Part shown: positions 1 through 7,186 of the stretch, in pieces
Layout of the letters: each line of letters opens with the position of its first letter
How positions within the stretch are numbered: position 1 is the stretch's first letter
NCBI GenBank assembly: GCA_016926925.1
Contig: JAFGNQ010000126.1
Coordinates: 1 to 26,609, forward strand
Reading direction: 5' to 3'
From: Candidatus Aminicenantota bacterium
GTDB taxonomy: Bacteria > Acidobacteriota > Aminicenantia > Aminicenantales > Aminicenantaceae
DNA: 26,609 nt
Made by a program: the position numbers and the translations under genes
Notes under the pieces: model-generated
Databases searched by the model: none
What the model was told of the DNA's origin: nothing
The model's input: only the letters and a program-made list of their open reading frames with translations

Positions 1-2
1 GA

Positions 3-66
3 GTCATCGTTTGTTTGAGTCGCATGGTGGTTGGTGGGAAGGTCTTCGACAAAAATATACGATGAC
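3..66. repeat. 64-base hairpin repeat, copy 1
   Basis: This is the first of two copies; the other is at 13557-13620. The outer arms 3-16 and 53-66 pair over 14 positions, with one T-T mismatch (11/58) and one G-T pair (13/56). The loop holds a short inner helix, GTCG with CGAC, around GGTGGTTGGTGG. The loop is almost identical in both copies, while the stem differs in sequence but stays paired. The two bases before the stem also match copy 2, so the element could begin slightly upstream, outside the window. It lies upstream of the UbiA gene with no sign of being translated. Its function is unknown. Confidence 0.8.
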
Positions 67-140
67 GCGCACCCGCTCTTGCCCTGTAATTTGAGATCAT
101 TTCGGAAACAGAAATGCTTCTACGTATTCAGGTAAGCCTT

Positions 141-196
141 TTTAACAAACTTTTAACAAAGTCTTGACATCGCCCTGACAACTCGCTTCCCGGGAA
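141..196 (+). promoter_or_regulatory. Possible control region upstream of the UbiA cluster
   Basis: The bases between the hairpin repeat and the first gene hold two direct copies of TTTAACAAA, at 141-149 and 152-160 (11-base period). A TTGACA hexamer at 164-169 and a perfect 10-base palindrome TTCCCGGGAA at 187-196 follow. No good -10 hexamer lies 16-18 bases after TTGACA, so this is not a clear sigma-70 promoter. The tandem repeat and the palindrome could be regulator sites, which is inference only. The rest of 67-238 shows nothing else recognisable. Confidence 0.3.
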
Positions 197-238
197 AGCT
201 TAGATTATCCATGAAGAGAATGAGATGCGAGGAAAGCC

Positions 239-1309
239 ATGCATGGATTTAGAATGAGATTCAAGGCGGAAGGGGAACTCGGCTCGCAGCACTCCTCTAC
301 AGGCCCTATCCAGCGCTTCAATGCCCCGACTCATAGTGCTTTCGTTGGTATTATGCGCGCATCCTTCTGGAAGGCCTTCTGGCTCACCATGAGACCCTAC
401 CTCATCTTCGTCTCGGGAGCTGCAGGTCTCGTCGGCCTATCGTTCGTTCCATCTCTTCGTCCGGCGCAATTCCTTCTTGCCTTTCCTCCGTTGCTTTTAT
501 CCTACGGCCTGGGACAGGCTTTGACGGATTGCTTCCAGACGGATACGGATGCCATTTCCTCTCCTTATCGTCCTCTTGTAAGAGGAATTGTCGCCAGAAA
601 GCAGGTTCTTGCGGTGAGTCTTTCCGGGCTCTTTCTCGGTATCGGGGTATTGGCTTTCATGAATCCCCTCATCCTGGCAGTCGGAGGCACGGCCGTCCTC
701 GGCCTTATGAGCTACACAATCTTTAAAAAGAAATGGTGGGGCGGGCCTTTCTGGAACTCTTGGATCGTGGCTCTGCTGCCGGTTATAGGGAGGATGGTGG
801 ACCCCGGATTCCAGTTGAAGCAGGCTTTTCCCCTGGGAGATTCGCAATCGCTGGCATTTATCTCGGCAGTCCTGGCCGTCCACTTCGGTTATGGCAACTT
901 CGTGGTCATGGGGTATCTGAAGGATATCTCTGCGGACCGGCGTACCGGTTACCGGACCTTCCCCGTTGTGTTCGGTTGGAAGGCCACGGCCTTTTACAGC
1001 GATGCCCTGGCTCTGGCTGCTGCCCTTTTTACGGGGCTCGCTCTTTTCTCATTAGGAGCTCGGAACAGAATCGCGCTCGCAGTACTCATAACCGCCTGTA
1101 CGGTCAGTGTGCTGGCTCAAGTCAAAATCCACCGCATCCGCGATGAGAGGCTGGCCTACGGCCCGATAGCATGCGTTGTTCGGACTTTTATCCTTTATTC
1201 ACTGGCCGTAGTCATTGCCCAGGGAAAACTATGGATAGTCTTTGCAGCCGCATTTTATCTGTTTTTCGAGGCGGCCCTGCGGTGCCGCCCAGAAAAAACT
1301 CAGGTATAG
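239..1309 (+). CDS. UbiA-family prenyltransferase (membrane)
   Basis: A 356-residue multi-span membrane protein of the UbiA superfamily, whose members transfer a prenyl chain from a prenyl diphosphate to an acceptor inside the membrane. The first Asp-rich motif is visible near residues 97-112, with D97, D102 and D104 followed by PYRP. The second is the KDISADRRTG segment in the middle of the chain. Compared with the usual DxxDxxxD spacing before PxRP, the middle Asp is replaced by Gln100. The start at 239 has GAGG five to six bases upstream. The first 39 residues are hydrophilic and precede the usual start of the fold, so Met39 (353) is an alternative, but it has no ribosome-binding site. It is the first gene of a seven-gene cluster, and the lipid-kinase start follows its stop by four bases. 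Acceptor and prenyl length cannot be read from the sequence. Confidence 0.85.
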   Translation: MHGFRMRFKAEGELGSQHSSTGPIQRFNAPTHSAFVGIMRASFWKAFWLTMRPYLIFVSGAAGLVGLSFVPSLRPAQFLLAFPPLLLSYGLGQALTDCFQTDTDAISSPYRPLVRGIVARKQVLAVSLSGLFLGIGVLAFMNPLILAVGGTAVLGLMSYTIFKKKWWGGPFWNSWIVALLPVIGRMVDPGFQLKQAFPLGDSQSLAFISAVLAVHFGYGNFVVMGYLKDISADRRTGYRTFPVVFGWKATAFYSDALALAAALFTGLALFSLGARNRIALAVLITACTVSVLAQVKIHRIRDERLAYGPIACVVRTFILYSLAVVIAQGKLWIVFAAAFYLFFEAALRCRPEKTQV

Positions 1310-1313
1310 AACC

Positions 1314-2249
1314 ATGATTATTCTTTTGAACACCTACGCCAATGGAAAGACGGGCCTTCGCAAATGGGGCGAACTGAAGGCCGGACTGGAAAATGAATAT
1401 CTAGGCCGTGATTACTCCCTTATTGATTGCTTCGATGAATTTCATCATGTTTTTCAGCGGGAAATCGATCGAGGCGAGCGGTTTTTCATAGCTGCAGGAG
1501 GGGATGGAACAGTGAATTTCCTTCTCAATCAGATGATGGCCTTCAGGGAAAGCAGAAGCGGCCGGGAGGAAATGATTTTGGGGGCCATCGGCCTCGGTTC
1601 CAGTAACGACTTCCACAAGTCGTTCGCTGAGAGCAGCCATACTCATGGCAAACCCCCGGTCAGGCTGAACAGCAGGAAGGCAGCTCCGCATAATGTGGGA
1701 TTGATCGAGTACCAAGACAGAGATTGTGTTTGGAAGCGAAAGTATTTTATCGTCAATTGCAGCGTGGGCCTGGTGGCACAAGCCAATTTATTCTTCAATT
1801 CCAGTGACAAAATTGTCAACCGCCTCAAATCCAGGTGGGTGGATGGGGCAATTTGGTATGCCGCTCTGCAGACTCTTTTTAAGGCCAAAAATGTTCCCGC
1901 GCAAATTGTCGTGAACGGGGAGAGCATGGAGACACAAATCACGAGCCTGAGCGCCTTTATCAACCCGAACGTAAGCGGAAATTTTTGCTACGATATGAAG
2001 ATCACGCCCCAGAGTAATTTCATGGGCGTGGCTCTCTGTGAGGCCATGGGCATTCCCCGGCGTGTGAAGACATTGCTCTCCCTGGCCAAGGGGAAGTTCG
2101 TCGGGCTGCCCCAGACGCGCATTTGGCGGGCACATGAGGTTGAACTCTTTCCCGCAAGCCCCTTGGCTCTGGAGATGGATGGGGAAGTGACTCTGGCCGG
2201 AAGGATCAGGATCAAGCTGCTCAGAAATGAATTGAGGGTATGCGCATGA
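1314..2249 (+). CDS. Diacylglycerol/sphingosine-kinase-like lipid kinase
   Basis: A 311-residue protein of the DAGK catalytic family (DgkB/YegS/LCB5 type), which phosphorylates lipid hydroxyls with ATP. The nucleotide-binding GGDGT signature is residues 62-66. It is followed by the family's second motif, here GLGSSNDF in place of the usual GTGNDF. The C-terminal half forms the beta-rich domain that carries the lipid site in this family. The open frame extends upstream to 1242, but the ATG at 1314 begins directly with the conserved IILLNTYANG strand and lies four bases after the UbiA stop. The 3' end overlaps the next gene as ATGA. The natural substrate is unknown. The neighbouring prenyltransferase suggests a prenylated or unusual lipid alcohol. 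Confidence 0.85.
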   Translation: MIILLNTYANGKTGLRKWGELKAGLENEYLGRDYSLIDCFDEFHHVFQREIDRGERFFIAAGGDGTVNFLLNQMMAFRESRSGREEMILGAIGLGSSNDFHKSFAESSHTHGKPPVRLNSRKAAPHNVGLIEYQDRDCVWKRKYFIVNCSVGLVAQANLFFNSSDKIVNRLKSRWVDGAIWYAALQTLFKAKNVPAQIVVNGESMETQITSLSAFINPNVSGNFCYDMKITPQSNFMGVALCEAMGIPRRVKTLLSLAKGKFVGLPQTRIWRAHEVELFPASPLALEMDGEVTLAGRIRIKLLRNELRVCA

Positions 2250-3301
2250 TGGATGAAATTCTGGAAATCGAGCGAATCAGGAGCATCGCCGGGGGCTTTC
2301 CTCATGCTCCACACAAAATCAATGCGATTCATGAGGCCGATGCCGAACTTGTCAGCCTGGGTGATGGTCATCCCTATTTGCTGGCACTCACTACGGATGC
2401 TCTTGTCGAAGAAGTCTCCAGCGGGCTGTATGCCGATCCCTATTTGATCGGCTGGATGCTGGCTATGGTCAATTTTTCGGACCTTGCGGCTGTGGGAGCC
2501 GACCCTTTGGGACTGCTCATATCGGTTTCCTATGCCAAGGAAAACAGCTCCCTCCTATCTGAAATGGCACGAGGCGTCAGGGATGCCTGTCAAAAGTGCA
2601 AAACCTATGTATTGGGTGGCGACACAAATGAGGGGGAATCGTTTTTTGTTTCCGGCTGCGCTGCAGGGTTTGTCCCAAAGACCTCGGTTGTAACCCGTAA
2701 GGGTGCAGAGGCCGGCGACAGGCTTTATCTCACCTATCCCGCCGGGCTGGGGAACGCCTTTGCTTTTTGGAAATTTTCAGGGATGAAAATTGCTTTTCCA
2801 GGTTCTGCCTACACACCCCTGGCTCGGCTCAAGGAGGGAAGGATCATCAGGAATTTCGCACACTGCTGTATGGATACGAGCGACGGTGTGCTCCATACCG
2901 TGGACACGCTCATGCGACTCAACGGCTACCGCTTTGTGCTGACCGATGAATGGTCAAAAATTCTTCATACCGATGTTTATGCCTTTTGTCGTTCCCAGAA
3001 ACTCCCTCCGTGGCTGGCATTGGCCGGAGTGCACGGCGAATTCGAACTTGTATTTGCCGTCAGTCCTCAAAAGGATAAAGCCTTTCTCGCTGAGGCCCGC
3101 AAAAACGATTGGAATCCTATTTTTCTGGGGGAAGTCTGCGACGGAAATGGTGTTTGTATAAAAACTTGCAACGGGGTTATTCCTTTGGATACGGCGGCGA
3201 TCAGAAACCTGTCGGATCAAGCCGGATCCGATCCCAATGATTATATAGATCGTCTGATTCGAATGTCTCTGAATTCAGGGTTCGGATGGCCGGAGGGGTG
3301 A
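2246..3301 (+). CDS. ThiL/AIR-synthase-like ATP-binding enzyme
   Basis: A 351-residue protein of the PurM/ThiL/SelD/HypE superfamily. Matching features are TTDALVEEV, the VNFSDLAAVGADP segment (ThiL has NLSDIAAMG), GGDTN at residues 124-128, and DTSDGV in the C-terminal half. The GDDAAV segment that binds metal in thiamine-phosphate kinase reads GDGHPY here, and the late GGEDYELL motif reads GEFELVF. It may therefore be a relative with another substrate rather than true thiL. I chose the ATG at 2246, which has GAGGG seven bases upstream and overlaps the lipid-kinase stop as ATGA. ATGs at 2240 and 2249 are alternatives. No thiamine gene is nearby, so the role is taken to belong to the lipid cluster. 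Confidence 0.7.
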   Translation: MMDEILEIERIRSIAGGFPHAPHKINAIHEADAELVSLGDGHPYLLALTTDALVEEVSSGLYADPYLIGWMLAMVNFSDLAAVGADPLGLLISVSYAKENSSLLSEMARGVRDACQKCKTYVLGGDTNEGESFFVSGCAAGFVPKTSVVTRKGAEAGDRLYLTYPAGLGNAFAFWKFSGMKIAFPGSAYTPLARLKEGRIIRNFAHCCMDTSDGVLHTVDTLMRLNGYRFVLTDEWSKILHTDVYAFCRSQKLPPWLALAGVHGEFELVFAVSPQKDKAFLAEARKNDWNPIFLGEVCDGNGVCIKTCNGVIPLDTAAIRNLSDQAGSDPNDYIDRLIRMSLNSGFGWPEG

Positions 3302-3306
3302 GTATC

Positions 3307-4176
3307 ATGAAACGAAGCCGATACATGCTCAAAGATAAAGTTGTGATTGTTACAGGTGCGGCCGGCGGTATCGGTCAGGCCTTGACGCGAATTTTTGCCC
3401 GGAGCGGCGCTTCCTTGGTTTTGACGGATATTGGGATGGCCGAGCTCGAGAGGCAGAGCCGCCTCTTCTGCCCGCCTGAGGCCGCAAATCTTTTAGTCAG
3501 GCATGATGTTACGGATCCCCGTTCATGGGATTCTTTATTGGACGCAGTCCTGAAGGAATTCGGACGTCTCGATATCCTGATTAATAACGCCGGGGTCGTC
3601 CAGCCTGGCCCGGCCGAGAAACTCTCATTCGATCAAGTGTTGAGACAGATCTCGGTCAATCTGATGGGAACCGTCCTGGGGTGTCAAACGGCACTTCGCT
3701 TGATGAAAAAGCAGAACCGGGGCAAAATCATCAACATCGCTTCTCTGGGCGGGATCGTTCCCATGCCGGGTGAAGCCGTCTACTGTGCCACCAAGTTCGC
3801 CATCCGGGGATATTCCCTTTCACTTTACGGGGAACTGCTCGACTCCCCTGTGAGTATTACGGTTGTATGTCCCGATTCCGTGGACACGACGCAGCTGGCA
3901 TATGAGCTGCTCCATGATGAGGCCGTACTTTCTTTCGTCAGCTCTCCCATGAAACCGGAACGCGTGGCCCGGGGAGTGCTCAAGGCGGTCTTCAAGGATA
4001 CGCCGGAAATCCTCATCCCCGGCGCTATGGGTAACTTTTCCAGGGTGGGGATGGGATTTCCCGGGATTTTCTTCGCCCTTTTCCCCATTTTGAGAAAGAT
4101 GGGAATCAAGACTATGAAAAAAAAGAGAGAGGAGAAAGAAAATGGCTCTGTCACTCTACACTGTGATGGCGTATAG
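3307..4176 (+). CDS. Short-chain dehydrogenase/reductase (first)
   Basis: A classical SDR of 289 residues, an NAD(P)-dependent oxidoreductase. The Rossmann glycine motif TGAAGGIG begins at residue 16, NNAG is present, and the catalytic set is Ser146, Tyr159 and Lys163 (YCATK). The start at 3307 is chosen for the strong GGAGGGG eight bases upstream. An in-frame ATG at 3286 lies inside the preceding gene and is less likely. The Lys/Glu-rich tail continues 35 bases into the next gene. The C-terminal region (GMGFPGIFFALFPILRKMG) is hydrophobic and may associate with the membrane, as in ketosphinganine-reductase-like SDRs. Substrate unknown; the context suggests a lipid intermediate. Confidence 0.85.
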   Translation: MKRSRYMLKDKVVIVTGAAGGIGQALTRIFARSGASLVLTDIGMAELERQSRLFCPPEAANLLVRHDVTDPRSWDSLLDAVLKEFGRLDILINNAGVVQPGPAEKLSFDQVLRQISVNLMGTVLGCQTALRLMKKQNRGKIINIASLGGIVPMPGEAVYCATKFAIRGYSLSLYGELLDSPVSITVVCPDSVDTTQLAYELLHDEAVLSFVSSPMKPERVARGVLKAVFKDTPEILIPGAMGNFSRVGMGFPGIFFALFPILRKMGIKTMKKKREEKENGSVTLHCDGV

Positions 4177-4642
4177 GACTTTTAGGAGAGCGGGCGGTGT
4201 CAGGTTCGGATTCGCGAGGATTATACCCGCAGCTGCCATTATGCAGTTGGGCGTCGCCTGCGGCATCATAGCTTTCTGGACGGCGTTCTTTTTGACGGAT
4301 ATGGTCAACATCCAGGATTCTCATCTGAAAGAAATTTATCTCGCCTTCGAATCGGCGTTTCCCCTTGCCGACCTATATCTGACGGGCATCTTGGTTTTCG
4401 GTGGAATCGGTTTGTTGAAGAGACGTTATTACGGTTATCTGCTCTCACTCATGGGAGGGGCCATGCTCATCTTTCTCGGGATTTTGGATGTTTCGTTTAA
4501 CGTCAAGCAGGGAATCTACCGGCTGGGCGCTGAGGAAACCGTTTTGAACATTGGTATCAATGTTGTCTGCTTGGGCTTCGGCTTATTTCTCGTCCGGATT
4601 ATCTGGAAAAACGGAGCGCTTCGGGGAGATCCCCCGGTCTGA
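4142..4642 (+). CDS. Small integral membrane protein, unknown function
   Basis: I do not recognise a family. The 166-residue product has four predicted membrane segments, at roughly residues 28-50, 75-95, 100-118 and 134-152. It has a short basic N-terminus and a basic C-terminal end. A GAGAGGAG stretch lies about eight bases before the ATG at 4142, supporting this start even though it overlaps the SDR by 35 bases. ATG 4166 is an alternative. The gene sits between two SDR genes in the same tight cluster, so the protein could be a membrane partner for those enzymes. That role is inference. Confidence 0.7.
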   Translation: MALSLYTVMAYRTFRRAGGVRFGFARIIPAAAIMQLGVACGIIAFWTAFFLTDMVNIQDSHLKEIYLAFESAFPLADLYLTGILVFGGIGLLKRRYYGYLLSLMGGAMLIFLGILDVSFNVKQGIYRLGAEETVLNIGINVVCLGFGLFLVRIIWKNGALRGDPPV

Positions 4643-4659
4643 CGGAGAGGAGCTAACAA

Positions 4660-5595
4660 ATGGAAATCAAAGGAAAAAGAGTCTTGATAACGGGCGCTTC
4701 CTCAGGAATCGGGAAGGCTCTTGCGTTTGAATTTGCTTCAAAGGGCGCAGTCTTGACTTTGGCGGCCAGGAGGATCGATCGGCTTCATGAGGTTGCGCAG
4801 GATATTTCCAGACTCTTCCCTCAGACGCCTCCACCTGCGGCCGTCCGCTGCGATGTGTCGGACAGAGAGAGTGTTTTGCAGCTCATTCAAGACTACAGAC
4901 ACCGCTTGGGCTTCATCGACATTCTGGTCAACAATGCCGGTACCGGTCTTTACGGAGAAACGGAGAGGACATCCGTATCCGATTTTCAACGTGTCCTGGA
5001 TGTCAACTTGTTCGGAGCTCTTCACTGCATGTTGGGATTTCTCCCTTTCATGGAGGAGAGAGGCCGGGGACTCATCGTGAATATCGCGTCTGTGGCGGCC
5101 AAGCACGGTGTGCCCTACCTCGGAGCCTACGGTGCCAGCAAGGCGGCCCTTGCCGCCGTGAGTCAAAGCCTTCGCTCCGAGGTCGCCGAAAAAGGAATTT
5201 CCGTTTTGGTCGTCTATCCCGGCTACACGGAGACGGAATTCTTTAAGCAGGAAAAGAGGGTCGGCGGCGGACTGCGACCTCCGGGGCCCTACACCTCTCC
5301 GGCTAAAGTGGCCAGAGCGCTTGTCAGAGCCGTCGAAGAAGGGAAAAAAGAGCTTGTTCTTTCCCTGGAGGGAAAAGCATTGACCTGGACTCAAGGCTTA
5401 TTCCCCGGCATGGTCGCAAGCGCGATGAAAGGGCTTGCCCGAAAATTGAGAGAAAACAGGGAGGATCGTAATGAGAAAACCAAAATTGAAAATCATCGTC
5501 CTTTTCCAAAATTTAGGGGAGAAGCAGGCGTATTTCGCCCGTTCTCCGGCCCCTCCCCTCTCCGGAGCTCTTCTGGCGGGACTGACTCCGGATAG
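4660..5595 (+). CDS. Short-chain dehydrogenase/reductase (second), with out-of-frame tail
   Basis: A classical SDR with TGASSGIG from residue 11, NNAG, and catalytic Ser144, Tyr157 and Lys161 (YGASK). The first 270 residues match a complete SDR of this type and end in an amphipathic basic stretch. The remaining 41 residues are translated from the first 125 bases of the radical SAM gene in another frame. They are rich in Pro, Gly and Ser and look like read-through. In the third frame a TAATG stop-start sits exactly at the radical SAM start (5469-5473), so one inserted or deleted base near 5450-5463 would restore a normal ending. GGAGAGGAG lies upstream of the ATG. Probable NAD(P)H enzyme of the lipid cluster; substrate unknown. 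Confidence 0.85.
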   Translation: MEIKGKRVLITGASSGIGKALAFEFASKGAVLTLAARRIDRLHEVAQDISRLFPQTPPPAAVRCDVSDRESVLQLIQDYRHRLGFIDILVNNAGTGLYGETERTSVSDFQRVLDVNLFGALHCMLGFLPFMEERGRGLIVNIASVAAKHGVPYLGAYGASKAALAAVSQSLRSEVAEKGISVLVVYPGYTETEFFKQEKRVGGGLRPPGPYTSPAKVARALVRAVEEGKKELVLSLEGKALTWTQGLFPGMVASAMKGLARKLRENREDRNEKTKIENHRPFPKFRGEAGVFRPFSGPSPLRSSSGGTDSG

Positions 5596-6901
5596 CGTCG
5601 ATGTCGAACTTTGCCATGAGATGGTCCGTCCCATCGATTATGAGACGGACGCGGATTTTATCGCTCTCAGTTTCATGGACTACTGTACCCCCCATGCCCG
5701 TGAAGTGGCTGCAAAATTCCGCAAGCGTGGAAAAGTCGTGGTGGCCGGTGGTAAGTATGCCTCCACGTTTCCGGAGCAGGTCATCCCTTTTATGGATGCC
5801 ACCGTTGTCGGTGAAGCGGAAAAAGTCTGGGATCGGGTCGTGGAAGACATGGTGAGGAGAAAGTTGAAAAAAGTCTATGAGGCTCCCTTTGCCCCCTGCT
5901 TGGACAACATCCCTCCTCCCCGTTACGATCTTGTTGAGCCCGAGTTTGCGGTTCCCGTTGTTACCGAGGCGACCCGGGGCTGCAAATACAGCTGCAGCTT
6001 CTGCCAGCTCACCATCGAGAAAAAACCGTACCGGATGAGGCCGATCGGAGATGTCATCCGCGATTTGACTGCCACCGAAAAGCTGCCCTTTCACAAGCGA
6101 AAAATGGCTATGCTGTTGGATAACAACCTGGGCGGTGACCTGGGCTATGCCAAGGAGCTGCTCAAGGAAATTGCCAAGCTCAATCTTTGGGGTCTTGGTG
6201 CCCAGTTCAGTTTTGATTGCCTCCACGATGAAACGTTTCTGGAGCTGCTCGTACAGGCACGGTGCGGGATGGCCTTTATCGGATTGGAGTCGTTGAACGA
6301 ACCGAGTCTTTCCGCTGTTCATAAGAAACAGAACAAGGTCGATGAGTACAAGGAGTTGTTTGAGAAGCTGAAGGAGCGGGGCATCCTGACCTTTACCGGA
6401 ATGATGCTTGCACTCGAGGAAGATACGCCTGCTTATTACGAAAGCCTGCCCGAAAAACTCGATGAAATCGATCCGAGCTCGATCCTTCTCTCCATTGCCA
6501 TCCCCATTCCGGGCACTCCTTTCCACAAAGAAATGGAATCCCAAGACCGCATCAATGATAAGGACCTCTCCCACTACGAAGGCGATCATTTGGTCTTCGA
6601 GCCGAAACATGTTACATCTCAGGAAGTGTTCACGGCATTCCGCAGAATCAATGAATATTTTTATTCCTGGAGGAGCATCCTGCACCGTTGGCTCAGGTTC
6701 GTCGCAAAACAGAATTCGGAAAGCTCCTTATTCCGCAGGCTTTTTTCGGGAGTGCTTCTTTCCGTGATTTTCTTTCGGCTGTCCGTCTTCCAGCGGGACC
6801 ATGCCAAGAAGCGGGTCTATCCTATGACGATCAGCCGGAAGGGCGGAAAGATATCCCTGATCAACAGGTTTAAGCTCGGTTTCGGCAACCGGAGGACATG
6901 A
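5471..6901 (+). CDS. Radical SAM enzyme with N-terminal B12-binding-like domain
   Basis: A 476-residue protein. Residues 1 to about 140 resemble a cobalamin-binding Rossmann domain (VVAGGKYASTFPEQ, then VVGEAEKVWD). Residues about 160-380 are a radical SAM barrel with the cluster-binding cysteines C171, C175 and C178 (CX3CX2C). The C-terminal part is helical, with a hydrophobic stretch (FSGVLLSVIFFRL). Such enzymes methylate, cyclise or couple unreactive carbons, and relatives act on hopanoids, bacteriochlorophyll and membrane lipids. The AGGGAGG ribosome-binding site supports the ATG at 5471 inside the SDR frame. It is the last gene of the cluster and the likeliest source of an unusual carbon-carbon or methylation step. 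The substrate is not readable from sequence. Confidence 0.85.
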   Translation: MRKPKLKIIVLFQNLGEKQAYFARSPAPPLSGALLAGLTPDSVDVELCHEMVRPIDYETDADFIALSFMDYCTPHAREVAAKFRKRGKVVVAGGKYASTFPEQVIPFMDATVVGEAEKVWDRVVEDMVRRKLKKVYEAPFAPCLDNIPPPRYDLVEPEFAVPVVTEATRGCKYSCSFCQLTIEKKPYRMRPIGDVIRDLTATEKLPFHKRKMAMLLDNNLGGDLGYAKELLKEIAKLNLWGLGAQFSFDCLHDETFLELLVQARCGMAFIGLESLNEPSLSAVHKKQNKVDEYKELFEKLKERGILTFTGMMLALEEDTPAYYESLPEKLDEIDPSSILLSIAIPIPGTPFHKEMESQDRINDKDLSHYEGDHLVFEPKHVTSQEVFTAFRRINEYFYSWRSILHRWLRFVAKQNSESSLFRRLFSGVLLSVIFFRLSVFQRDHAKKRVYPMTISRKGGKISLINRFKLGFGNRRT

Positions 6902-7065
6902 CCTCCAGTAGAACGCCTTATGCCTCTCCGTTGCCAAGGCCGGGTTGGATTGTATCATAACCTTCGAATTCGCTTCTTCCATTCCATCAGATTCCTTTTG
7001 TTGCGGTTTCGTGAGGCCGGTCTTGCGTAAACCGCAAGCGGTCTCGTCCGATTTGAAAATTTTAC

Positions 7066-7093
7066 TTGAAATGGATGTCGAATCAGAAATAAT
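7066..7093 (+). promoter_or_regulatory. Candidate sigma-70-type promoter for the M14 peptidase
   Basis: TTGAAA (7066-7071) and AATAAT (7088-7093) are separated by 16 bases and each match consensus at five of six positions. Predicted transcription would start near 7100 and pass through the hairpin at 7130-7161 before the gene. The rest of the 6902-7186 gap holds a 7-bp inverted repeat GCGGTTT/AAACCGC (7003-7009, 7029-7035) and a small GGAGG/CCTCC hairpin at the radical SAM stop, but no gene. Confidence 0.45.
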
Positions 7094-7129
7094 AGTGAGG
7101 AGATAAATCATTGAGGAAATTCCCATCCC

Positions 7130-7161
7130 GGAGTCGGGTTCAGATCCCGGATTCGATTTTT
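7130..7161 (+). terminator. Terminator-like hairpin in the M14 leader
   Basis: A nine-position stem (7130-7138 with 7146-7154, one mismatch and two G-T pairs, GGG/CCC next to the loop) encloses a 7-base loop. After two bases it is followed by five T (7157-7161). It lies between the candidate promoter at 7066 and the gene start at 7187, so it could end read-through from the upstream cluster or act as an attenuator. Confidence 0.45.
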
Positions 7162-7186
7162 CAAACGTAAGTCAAGGAGGATTTCA

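Noticed and set aside
3..66. CRISPR repeat or integron attC site
   Set aside because: Only two copies occur, 13.5 kb apart, with no spacers. The arms do not match attC core sites.
4738..5394. 218-codon open frame antisense to the second SDR
   Set aside because: The sense strand encodes all SDR motifs. The antisense product has no recognisable domain.
5513..6685. 390-codon open frame antisense to the radical SAM gene
   Set aside because: The sense strand has the CX3CX2C motif and a ribosome-binding site. The antisense frame is a shadow.
6902..7065. Riboswitch (TPP, cobalamin or SAM) between the radical SAM and M14 genes
   Set aside because: None of the conserved core sequences of those riboswitches is present.
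7130..7161. T-arm-like stretch (CGGG-TTCAGAT-CCCG) suggesting a tRNA 3' half
   Set aside because: No D-arm, anticodon arm or CCA end can be built upstream. The five T after the stem fit a terminator-like hairpin better.
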